A stretch of DNA of 64,000 bases from Mariannaea sp. PMI_226 (lineage: Eukaryota; Ascomycota; Sordariomycetes; Hypocreales; Nectriaceae): contig JANFOG010000005.1 in the NCBI GenBank assembly GCA_024336345.1, forward strand, positions 62,001 through 126,000, written 5' to 3'. The notes under the pieces are model-generated. The model was not told the origin of the DNA and searched no databases. It was given only the letters and a program-made list of their open reading frames with translations. Positions 44,418 to 54,891 of the stretch are shown piece after piece. Made by a program: the position numbers and the translations under genes. Positions within the stretch are counted from its first letter, which is position 1. Each line of letters begins with the position of its first letter.

Positions 44418-46030
44418 ATGTCCAATCTTTTGGCTTATTTGCCTTTCTTCAGCAACCAGCAGCGACCGCTACCAGAAATTGTTGAAACAGATGATATCAT
44501 CCCTGTGCATTTGTTCGACGACTCCGCGGCGGCGCGTGGGATAGTGCTAGTATGGACATACAAGTTTGACGATGTTCTCGATCCTGACAGGCTCCATGTT
44601 GCCTTATCAGAGCTTTTTCAGATGGATGGATGGCGGAGGTTCAGCGGAAGATTCAGATACCGTGTGAGTCAATGGGTCGCTTGGTCTACCTTTCATAATT
44701 ATCTGGGCTTCTTCATCACCGCTTATTACTCTTCCTGCCTGCTAATTCAGCCTGGCTATAGCCAGATGGAAGTTTAGAGATACATGTCCCGAATCAATGT
44801 TCAGAGGAACGCCCAGCAGTATATTTTACGACAGAACGCCATGATAGTCCCATGTCGGAGCATCCGTTGGCCAGCAAGCTGCCGCAACCAACGGGCAAGC
44901 TTCTGACATATCCAGGTCCAAAGGAGTTTTGCTCACTTGGGCTCACCCCTGAAACGCCTCGTTGCATAGATGATTTCGTTTTCTCCGGTAAGCCCCAATT
45001 CTGCCTGCATGTGCAGACATTTACAGACGGCACTCTCGTATCTGTCACGCACTCTCATATATCAACCGACCTGATGGGATGGGCTTCCATACTTGAGGCG
45101 TGGAGTCTCGTTCTTGCCGGTGAGACCGACGCCGTGGCTCCCATGATAGGATATCGAGAGGACGCTTTTGACAAGCTTTGGAACCCAAAACCCAAACAAC
45201 GGCATGTTCTGGCGGACAAGGTGCTCGATGGCTGGCGATTCAAATATTGGGGCCTGCGCAGCTTGTTTGAGTCGTGGCGCTGCCCGGATGTAGAGTCGCG
45301 CACATTGTGTGTCCCTCAGTACATGATGGAGAGAATGATGAAAGAAGCGAGGAGTCATATCGAAGTTGAGACTGATGCGGCCACCTCGAGATCAAGGCCG
45401 TTCATCAGCGAAGGTGACGTTTTGACCGCTATTGCCTGCCGTATGCTGGCGCAGTATCAGGGTCACAGCTCTAGCAGGGAGTTGGCGACGATAATGGCAG
45501 TAGATCCTCGAAGTCGCGCCAAGTCAGTATTCCTTCAAGACGCAGCATACGTCCAGAACTCACCAACAAATATTTTCTTTTTCTGTCCTGCAAAAGAGGC
45601 TGCCGAGTTACCTCTGGGAAAGCTAGCCCTGTTGGTGCGTGAGGCGATAGCAACCCAGGCGACCGAGGAGCAGCTGAAGGCAGCTGCATCCCTTTCCATG
45701 GAGTCTATGAGAGCGAACAAAATGCCAGTTATCTTTGGAGATAAGAACATGGCTACTCAGTTTATGTCAAACTGGACTAAAGGTAAGCTTGCCGAGAAAA
45801 TGGACTTTAGTCCAGCAGTGGTACACGGCGCGCCCACTAAAGCGCGTCTGAACAAGCGAGGGCATCCCGTATACTACCAAGCATCTGACCCATCTCATAA
45901 TGCGGTCTCGGTCATATCTAGCGTTTTTGTCATCATGGAAAAGGATCACGAAGGCAACACTTGGTTCTCGATTTCGATACCCGGAAAAATGTGGTCGTAT
46001 TTGATGGAGTATCTAGGGCAATTTGCATAA
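44418..46030 (+). CDS. BAHD-like fungal acyltransferase (transferase family PF02458)
   Basis: Transfers an acyl group from CoA to a hydroxyl or amine. Exons 44418-44661 and 44766-46030 (104-nt intron; the second of two nearby acceptors keeps the phase and gives GSLEIHVPNQ), 502 residues. The catalytic HxxxD motif is present as SHISTDLMGW near residue 178. The C-terminal DFGWG-type motif is not conserved (MDFSPA instead), as in part of the fungal branch that includes trichothecene-type acetyltransferases. Conserved FISEGDVLTAI and MAVDPRSRAK blocks support the family. Likely tailoring step of the cluster. Confidence 0.87.
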
Positions 46031-46498
46031 CTTCTTTGAGAAATAGATATCGTGAAGACTTCACATAAACCTCATCGCCGGCGCCCCACTCCCCTTCTGA
46101 CGTGATGCCAGGTGACGCTACTTTAGGAAGATGTATAGTGCATATTCTCGGAACCTCGTACTCTATCAATTCAATCTGTTATATTTAGTAGCCATGTCTA
46201 GCAGGTTTCGATAATACAACGTGAGACCGTCAAAGTGATGAATTTTCTGTGGTTGAAGTTGCTAACCCCAATGAACAGCCCCTCTTTATGCAATGTCAAA
46301 AGGGGGCTTTCAAGCGGTCTGTGCATATTTATATCATCGACTCTCACGAGATTGTGTATACGCATTTTCATTTCATTCCAACTTTGCCTCCATACAAATG
46401 ATGATAACAAGCACTCTATTCAATTTTTCAATCTCTTACTACTTGCTAGCTCTTCATCCCCCTACATCTACTTCCTCCAGCTCTGTCATAATTCCTCA
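46031..46498. other. Convergent intergenic region
   Basis: 468 bp between the 3' ends of the acyltransferase and the UbiA-family gene. No gene seen. Confidence 0.45.
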
Positions 46499-47510
46499 TT
46501 AGCTGCGTAAGGCTGCTTGTGCAAAGAGTACAGGAACCAGGCCAAAAAGTGACATGGATCCCCATGCCCAGTTATTATCTCTCGGATACTTCAAAATCTG
46601 CCAATGAGCAGCCATTGTGAAACCGACTCGCAAGAATGAATAAACGAGTTGGGGAGATCGCACGACGATTCCACTCGCCGTTACGGCTACACTCTGCGTC
46701 AAAAATGAGTCTAGCAAAAACCCCACGGCCGTCATTAGAAGCATCGTGTTCTCCTTGCCAAGCTTCACAGGTAGTGTTTGCAGACCCTCCTTAGCATCCT
46801 CGGCGATATCCCTGACGTCGCAGGAGGTTTCTCGAAAAAATTGGTACAAGACCGCGAGGTGAAAGCTCCTTGTTCGGAGGTTGGCGTCGCTGCATTGAGA
46901 CTCGTCTTGTCGACAACAATAAGCCATGCTTGCGCTGGCACAGACACTGGCCATGCACACAGCTACAACGAGCGATTTCGCTTCGACAAACTTTAGCATA
47001 ATTAGTAACAGTTCCATTAATTCTAACATTTATAGAGAACTTACCAAGATTTTTGGCTTAACCATCACCAGACTGCTTGACTTTGAGAATCGTGGAATAC
47101 AAGGAACGCCCCAAAGTAAACCCAGAGGTAAGAATCGATATATGTCATACGCTGTCTGCAAGCCCGACATGGCGGTACATACAAGTATGACAGACCACAT
47201 GCCGTAGACCCAAACGTTCCAAATCCACTTTGAAGGCCTACTTGACCGTGGCAGATCTTTGTATGTATCGATGGCTGTATAACACGATCATCAATGCTCA
47301 GTCCAGTAAAAGAGGGGGTCGGTGGACTTGTTCAGCCCTCCACGTACAATCAACAGCGGCTGAAATGGTGCCAATAAGCCCAAGAAGAGTGCCAGGGAAC
47401 TGGTACGAGCCGGTAGCTGTCTGTATAGCACCTATGGCTGGTGCCAGATGACCCAGGCCCATCAGAGCGGGCATCAAGCCGAGACTGTAGAATGTGTTCG
47501 TACGTGACAT
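46499..47510 (-). CDS. UbiA-family integral-membrane prenyltransferase or terpene cyclase
   Basis: A multi-helix membrane enzyme that binds a prenyl diphosphate through two Asp-rich motifs. Members prenylate aromatics; one fungal branch (Fma-TC of fumagillin) cyclises farnesyl diphosphate. Exons 47510-47348, 47274-47045 and 46990-46499, 294 residues. Joining GATT at 47348 (donor GTACGT) to 47274 creates the first motif, VDSIDTYKD (DxxDxxxD), followed by the RSSRP basic patch. The second motif is DVRDIAEDAKEG in exon 3, then LQTLPVKLG. Six or more hydrophobic helices are visible. The start is uncertain: a further 5' exon ending near 47556 could replace the first residues. With no polyketide partner here, cyclase or prenylation of a terpenoid or amino-acid acceptor are open alternatives. 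Confidence 0.8.
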
Positions 47511-48152
47511 ATTGAATTGTTTGTAGAAGAAAATCCAAAATCAGCAGGTGATTGAAAACAACCTTTTGCAATTCCAAGACTTGGCGGTAGACATTGGGAG
47601 CGGGCGGCGGTTCACTTAAGAAACGACTTTGGGAAGGCTAGGGTTAGGGTTAGCATTTGGACCAAAGGACTGTCCGGCATTTCCGTCTCACTTTGGCAAG
47701 AGCCGTTACAAGGGTATGAATTCGAATTAGCTATTTGGTCTAGATTCTTGCATGGGCAACTCCGCTCTAAACGGTGACCGAAGGTCCTCAACAGCAGACA
47801 GCACAACTAGTTTCTGCATTCGTGGAGTAGATGCATCAAGCATCTGGTCGGCATCAGGCTCCAGCATTTCTCTTCAATCCATTGGCTAAATGAGTCCACA
47901 ATACAAGGGTGGAAGCAGTGGATAACACCAACCTGGCTTCGGCGTTACAAAAGTTGGGGCGCTACAGCTGGAGGTGGCTTTATGGGGTATGGGGGAGATA
48001 AAGCCGCACCATGGGAATCCCGTTGCCGACTGACGAAAGTGGTTCCATTATTTACCAAGTCTTCATGTTGCTGTGAGATTTTCTACAAGTCAAACTTCAT
48101 CTTGGCAACCTCGAAATATTTCTGATTAGTGGTTTCTATCGCCTTTACCACA
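47511..48152. promoter_or_regulatory. Divergent promoter region, UbiA/P450
   Basis: 642 bp between divergent starts. Contains TAGGGTTAGGGTTAG at 47639-47653, two and a half telomere-type hexamers. No other named site. Confidence 0.4.
47639..47653 (+). repeat. Interstitial telomere-like TTAGGG motif
   Basis: TAGGGTTAGGGTTAG matches the canonical filamentous-fungal telomere repeat. It is too short to show a former chromosome end; it may be a telobox-like promoter element. Confidence 0.6.
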
Positions 48153-49936
48153 ATGGAGGTTGGACTTTCTGATGGGCTGCAGGCGCTTCTACCTCGACTT
48201 ATACTATACACTATCGTTGGTACCTGCATAGCATGGTTCTACCATTTGATGCAGCCTGCCTTGGAGGCCGCTCTCTCAAACGACTATCGCAGCTTCACCT
48301 GGGTCAGTGAGAAAAGAGGCGTTGGCTCATTCCTTAAATCTACCTGGGATGTTGCATTCAAATCAAGGGAGCTGTTCGCCGAAATTCATCGTAAGGTATG
48401 ATGTCCCTATGTAAAAGCACTTGAGAACATTCCAAATTTTGTAGTGCAGGCAACTGACCGCGATAGATCCTCGGTACCAATGATGAGAATATCCACCTGG
48501 TTCCAATTCCGCACTGCAGTACGGGGTTTATGCTCATGGTTCCAAAGCAGCTGCTTAATGAATATGTCCGTCAGCCTGAAAATGACATCTCCCTGAAGAG
48601 ATATACGTTGCAAGCCCTCGTGCCTGATTACACGACACTAGGAGCGCATATCGTGATACACCCTGTTTACAGGAGTGTGGTTCACAAAGAGCTATACCAG
48701 AAGCTTGCGGACAAAATGGATATGGTCAATGAAGAAATGACGGCTGCCCTTGATGAGGCTGTTGCATCAAAAGTCGGGGAAAATGGTGAGGCGAAGATCA
48801 ATATGTGGGATACAGCAAACCGCATTCTGAGTCGGTCTGCCAATCGCATCATCTCAGGATATCCTTTATGCCACAACCAGGAGTATCAAGATGCTACGGC
48901 ACAGTACGCAGCCACTTTTTTCGCCTCGGCTTTATATGCTCGTTTCATTCCGCCATTTCTTCGCCCGTAAGCATATTCTAATGGTCTCTCATTACCCGTT
49001 TTGCTCAAGTCTTCACTTTCCAGGTTCCTGCTGCCTCTTATGTGCCGGCCACTGATGAGGTGCATCAAGACTGCGGCTAAGCATGCGACACCCGTCATTA
49101 TGGAACGAATGGCAATTATCGATACTGCCCAGGAGAAAGGCATCGAAGCGGAGTTACCAGTGAGTAGCAAAAAACTAATATCGACATAAGAGACGTTGAG
49201 GTTGACATGCAATTCTCAGAATGACATGCTGAGCGCAATCATCATGGCGGCGAAAAAAGACAGTAATTCAGCAGCTGAGTATGACCCCATGGTTATTGTG
49301 GCTAGAATGATGGTCCTCAACTTTGTCCAATCGTACACAAACCTTGTCACCATGACGAATTTGGTGTATGATCTCATCTCGTTGCCAGAAGGGGATTTTG
49401 AGGACATGGTGAGCGACTTACGGGCAGAGATCAAAAGGGAAATGGCCAAGGGAGACGGATTTTCACACAACTTCTTCCAACGACTCGACCTCATGGACTC
49501 GTTGATCCGGGAAAGTATGCGCTACAACCCCATTGGCGAGACTGGCATTGAACGTGCAGTTGGGAAGAGGGGTGGCTTCACATTCTCCAACGGGATCCAT
49601 GTTCCACAGGGAGCCCTTCTTGCCGCCCCAATCAAAGCCTACCAGCGAGATGAGATGACATATCCTGGCGGCTTCAACCCTCGACGTTCCACGCAGGACC
49701 CTGAGCACCCCAAGATGACAGACATTTCCCCAAACTTCCTCAATTTTGGTCTGGGGCGTGGGGCATGCCCGGGCCGGTTTTTCACGAGCAATTTGCTGAA
49801 GCTGACGCTGACGCATCTGCTCCTGGATTACGACTTTGAGCGACTAGAGACACGGCCTGAAAATGTCCGCAAGGTAACACTCGATGAGCCCTGTGGCCGG
49901 TTTCTCATCACGTTGAAGAAAAGGGAGGTTCAGTGA
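48153..49936 (+). CDS. Cytochrome P450 monooxygenase
   Basis: An ER-anchored heme-thiolate oxygenase, here probably hydroxylating or epoxidising the terpenoid. Exons 48153-48395, 48467-48966, 49024-49159 and 49220-49936 (introns 71, 57, 60 nt) give 531 residues. Seen: N-terminal anchor LPRLILYTIVGTCIAWFYHL; RQPENDISLKRYTLQALVPDYTTLGAH, like the fungal ent-kaurene-oxidase-type group; a degenerate I-helix (NFVQSYTN, lacking the usual acidic-Thr pair); ExxR as RESMR; the heme loop FGLGRGACPGRFF near residue 470 with the cysteine ligand. The ATG at 48153 is the first in frame. Divergent from the UbiA gene. Confidence 0.93.
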
Positions 49937-51029
49937 GCGAAACGGGTCTAATTCAATAGGGATCATCAGGGACCTATGCCTAATTGAGCAAAATGGCGTG
50001 CCGTGTCAGACGCGCTGTCAGGTTGGACTCAAGGAAATAGCGATTGTCAAGACTAAATTGATGCAAATGTCCCTTGTATACTAGGCTCAGAGTAGCAAGG
50101 CCATCTAAGTAAATGTCGATGTCATGCTCGAAATAGTAAGGTGAAACAACTAAACTAGATATATGGACGCCCTAATACTCGCAGGTTTAGTAATCTGATC
50201 TGCATGATTGGGCATGGTCGTTCAATTGAGCCGCTTCGGGAGTTGGGGAGTAATGAAGATGCGGCAGATAAGCAGAGATGTAACCCAATATCGCGACCCA
50301 ATAGACATGACATGAACCACGGCTGCAAGGACGGGCACCGCGGATTCATCCATGTGAATCCTTCTAGGCATCCACGAACCCCCGACCCGGACCTCCGGCC
50401 TCTCTGACGGGCGGGCTCGGTAACCCCGCAAAAGCGGGAATCGCCCTTCGGGGTTCGCCATCAGATGACCAAGAACGAGCGCGGAACTCGAAAGCCGTTG
50501 GAGCTGTGAGCTGTTTTGCACTGACCGCACGCCCACTTAATGCAAGTTGAATCGTTATTAATACCACAGACACGCTCTTATTTGCTCCTCCTAACCAAAC
50601 TGTCACTCTGACCCTAGTTAAAATCATTTACCCCCGCATCCAAGAAAGCGGGATGGATCCGGAAGGCTTGGAGAAGAGGATTCGAGCTACTCCGCTATTC
50701 AGTCATCCCTTTCGCGACCCTAAGGCAAGTGGAGCGTACCGGGCTCCATATCACCCACCTGTACATGAGTGGCATTATAAAAACACTGAAATGTGGGAAC
50801 TGATAGCGACGGGTAGTGCGGAGAACTGGGTATAACGACACGGCGATCGAAGTAATAAGGACGAAACAAGGACATGGATAATGGTCATCATTTAGCGCCC
50901 ATTCCACTCACAGTCACGTCACTAGGCGGAGGAATTATATTTACAGGCTCTACGTGTTTAACTTACACCTACGTGTCAGTTTACTAGACTGGCCTCTTGT
51001 ACCATAATCAAAGGGCAGTTCGTGGCGTG
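49937..51029. other. Intergenic, convergent 3' ends
   Basis: No supported gene. It includes a GC-rich patch (50390-50460) with a short hairpin CCCCGCAAAAGCGGG-type (50424-50439). Confidence 0.45.
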
Positions 51030-52069
51030 TCAGGGAGCCCTGACAAAATCCAGCAGGGCGTTGCTCACCTCTGCTCTCATTTCCAGCATAATCCAATGCC
51101 CGGCGCCCTCCAGTACCTTCTCGGTATAACTCTTGCTCGCATATGGCCTGATACCCCTCCCGATCTGGTCCGCTCTTGTAACCATGTCCTCGCTGCCGCA
51201 TAAACCAAGCACGGGTACCTTCAGCGTGCGGTCTGCATCAGTCAATGGGTCCTCGTCTGGAGCCTGCGTTCCACGCATGAGCGACCGATAGTAGTTGAGC
51301 GATGCCGCAATAGCGTTTTTCTGACTGTTGACCTGGAGCCATCTGGACTTGTCTTCCTCCGTGAGCCATGGCGGGAGGGGACCCGTCTTGCCAGCGGTCA
51401 GCCATTCGCGAGTACCATTAATTGCCGCAAGGCTCTTCACCCAGATGCTATTGTCATCTGGGTAAGCCAGGTGGAAGAATGACTCAAGCTGCGTATTGTC
51501 AGTATCTCTGCCTAGGGTATCAGCACGATGGAGGCCAGGCAGCATACATTCTTGACAATGAGGTCTTCAGCATCATAGGAGTTGAAAAAGTACCAGTACC
51601 CGAGTTGCATGTACCCGAGTTGTAAGTGACTCCATACATTTAACCCATCAATATCAAAAAATACTCCCGGGGCAGTATATCCTGCTGACATGAACACCAG
51701 CTTGTGAAATCGCTCTGGGTGCCACACGACGACACGAGAAAGAACCATGGAGCCCCAATCATGAGAAACGCCAACGACCTGTTTTATCTTCTCATGGTCT
51801 AATAGTTCCGCAAAGTGTCCGCTCAGACGCTTCAAGCGGTACGCTTCAATATCAACCGGCTTGTCAGAGTCACCGTAGCCGAGGCAATCAGGAGCGATGA
51901 CTCCATAGCCGGCCCCCGTTAGGTCGACGACTTGATATCGCCAGTCATGACGCGAGGAGGGGTAACCATGAATGAGGAAGAAAGTTACCTTGTCTTCCTT
52001 GGCGGGAATGTAGTCGTATGCATAGGTGTGGCCATCACTGGTGGTGAAGCGCTTGTCAAAAAAGCCCAT
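51030..52069 (-). CDS. Epoxide hydrolase (alpha/beta-hydrolase fold)
   Basis: Opens an epoxide to a vicinal diol through an aspartyl ester. Exons 52069-51548 and 51488-51030 with a 59-nt intron (GTATGC...CGCAG) give 326 residues. Landmarks: oxyanion motif HGYP (34-37), the DWRYQ that follows, nucleophile elbow VSHDWGS with Asp104 in the nucleophile position, PDCLGYGDSDKP, and the C-terminal histidine in GAGHW. The nucleophile is aspartate, not serine, which separates it from esterases. Haloalkane dehalogenase is an alternative with similar motifs, but the HGYPSS and cap length favour epoxide hydrolase. Next to a P450, it could hydrolyse an epoxide the P450 makes. Confidence 0.9.
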
Positions 52070-54891
52070 GGTGACGAGGAAATACAGGTAGGCCCGCAGA
52101 AGACTTGCGAATTAGACTTGAACCGTTCAAAGTGAGTGTAAGTTGAGAATAAAATAATGTTCCAGGGATAGGAGCCAAGATCTAAATCAATGATCAGGTA
52201 GGCATTAGAGTGCCAAGAAAAAGAGAATAGCCTAACCGCAAGTCCAGTAGCCGTGTACAATTCACCCTACAGTACACTATTAGGATGTAGCACATGCCGA
52301 GGCCGGTGTGGGGGAGCTATTCCATGGGGCAAGTATTCTTACCGATGGGGACTACAGAATCTAGTCGAGCTTTATTAATCAGAATAATGGTTCTTAACCA
52401 GCTAGGCACAAATGTCCCTTACAGACCTGTGGCTTCTAGCAAACTAGGATCGTTCCCTTTTTCGGAGTCCCTTCTAGGAAGTCCAATGCATGAAATATTG
52501 CCACCAAAAGAGCTACAACATTCCTCCGGTTCCATTATTGTCTATGGATGTGGTCTTGTTGGCCTTCTTTCCCATGGTGGTGTATACAGACAACGTAGCT
52601 AAACGCTCAAGTGCCGTCAAAATACTCCTTCTGGTGGCTTTCAAATCTGCCCGAAGCTTCAGCGCATCGCTAACTGGGGGTTCCAATTCCTCTTTCACAA
52701 TAGTCTTACAAGACGAACCTTTGTTAATGCATGAGCTACCTCACTCTAAGGGAGACATATTGCTTCTAGGGAGTAGCATGAAGAGTCGATGGACCTTAAG
52801 AGTCAATCTAATCTAAATTTACTGAGAAAAGGAAGGTAACAAAGACAAATGAACCTAGCATTCAAGCCATCATGACTACATACCCAGTAAATGAACCCTG
52901 AGCAGCTCGATCTGCAGTAATGGGGAGCGGCTTAGTAGGCCACATATTTCTCGACTAGCCCATACTTATGAAGCGTGATAAATCTGCGGGATGATAGTAT
53001 AGACAGCGTATTTCTTAAGAGAACTAGAGCCGCCAGGGTGGGACCGAGTTTGCAGTAATAAGGCTAGTTGGTCCACTCCCTGTTGCAAATCTCTCAGTAA
53101 GTAGGAGGCTCTTCTTACGTCATTTCTAGGCACCAGAATTAACTTAGGCAACAGAATAAAATCTAGGCAGCAGAATAACAATCGATGCAACTGCTGTATT
53201 GACTCAAGTAATTGGACTAGGCGGGGCTCTAAACAGAGGCGTCCCCCACCCCTCACCTCCCCCCCTTTTCTGCTGGCCAGATTACTATGGGGATACTATT
53301 CAACTTCGATTATCCAAATGTAGTGCAACGCTGGAATATCTCTCACCCCCAGTTGTCGTTTGGTACGACCCCGGCAGGGTGGGTTACAGGAGTTACACTG
53401 GCATTGTTGGGTGTTGATGAGAATAAGGGAAACTCCTCTGTTTATTATTGTTATACGTTTCTACTATGAATCTACTATGAAATCAGGCCAAATAAAATGA
53501 AGAGAAAGAAGAAAGATAAAAAAAAGAAGTATTATTCACGAATGTTGACTCAGTTCATAGAGATAGAGCCGTTATAATCACTTCAATATTTGGCAGCTGA
53601 ATCCTTACCTTTTCGTTAAGCCACATTAAACACTACAACATTTTTGTTAACCAGACTTTACCTGACTTGCTAAGCAGGCCCTACCTAACAGACTCCTCCT
53701 TTCTCTTATTTTTCTCTTATTGCAACTAACAGGCTTGAATGTTTTGATATACGAATCTTTTGTAGTCTTAACCCTATTAGTTACTCAGGTGACGCGTTGC
53801 TATGTCTCTTACAGATTATGTGTTTGTAGTCTGCCAAGTTAGGATTATCTCATTTCTAAGTAAAAATATTTTAATATTCATAATGTTACGACGAGCTGCA
53901 TCTAGAGCTATCGCAGACACTTCGAGTCTCCCAAGACCTACCCTATGTCTTAATATCTTATTCGGTACAAATAGTTCAAAAGGAAGAATCGAATTATAGT
54001 AGTGTATTATAAGTCTTATCTCCGTCGAGAATTTCATATCCAGACTTTGAGAGACACCAGCTGCCTAACGCTATTCTGGTACTCCTAGTAATATATCAAC
54101 ACTGCTTCTAGATGATTATTGGTACCTAGATCTGAAGACTACCATCAAGTAGTCAAAGTGATCATACCTCATAATACACGATCAAGTTACACTGAAAACT
54201 AAGTATATTCTAAAGATTTAACATGGCTTTATTTATTCTTCGGAATACTGATGATTACAACTGCTGAAACAAAACGCGTTCCAGACTGGACCGAGACGGA
54301 TCTATCTAGTGAGCATTGTGCCGAGGTCGGCCTAGAAGAAGATTCGGACTCTTGTCTTGGTTGCGCGAAGACCCGTTATCGTCTATTGGGAATCAACCAG
54401 AAAACGAAAGTCTTTGTCCATTGGTAATAGAATTCCGTTATCTACTTCTTTGCGCGGTACCCGGCGAAGTTCAGTTTGGTCATGGGGTTTATTCATCCAG
54501 TTTAGTAGAGAGTTTGCAGTCAGCCGCCAAGGAGATGATCATAAGATAGCTATGAAAGGCAATACTATTAGATAGACTCTAGATCATATTAGCGCTTTAA
54601 TGAGAAGAGGAGATGGAAAGAGTCAAGGAAGAAAAAGTGGACAGAGCATTGAGAGGGTCTAACGTCGGCTGAACCAAGTGTCCGAGAACTAGCTGTAAGA
54701 CGTCAATCCCATAACTTCAATTGAAGAAAATCGATGGTCAGCCTCAAATCTACTACGCCACAATCCTTACTCCCTGGCACTGTCATTACCTGAAATGCTG
54801 GCCTACTTTTGAGTGCTCCGAGACATTCTAATTACATTCTCATTCCCTTCGTAGTAACAGATCGATCCATCCATAAGTGTACCCACGATTA
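52070..54891. other. Intergenic, probably old repetitive DNA
   Basis: 2.8 kb with short broken frames (52294-52602, 52490-52816 plus; 52513-52698, 52966-53256 minus) and an A-rich tract at 53494-53527. The density of broken frames suggests a mutated transposon, but I recognise no transposase or reverse transcriptase motif. Confidence 0.4.

Noticed and set aside
50390..50460. Rho-type terminator or structured RNA in the GC-rich patch
   Set aside because: The hairpin is short, the organism is eukaryotic and no T-run or transcript context supports it.
52294..53256. Transposase gene
   Set aside because: Short broken frames only; no DDE, helix-turn-helix or terminal inverted repeats could be recognised.
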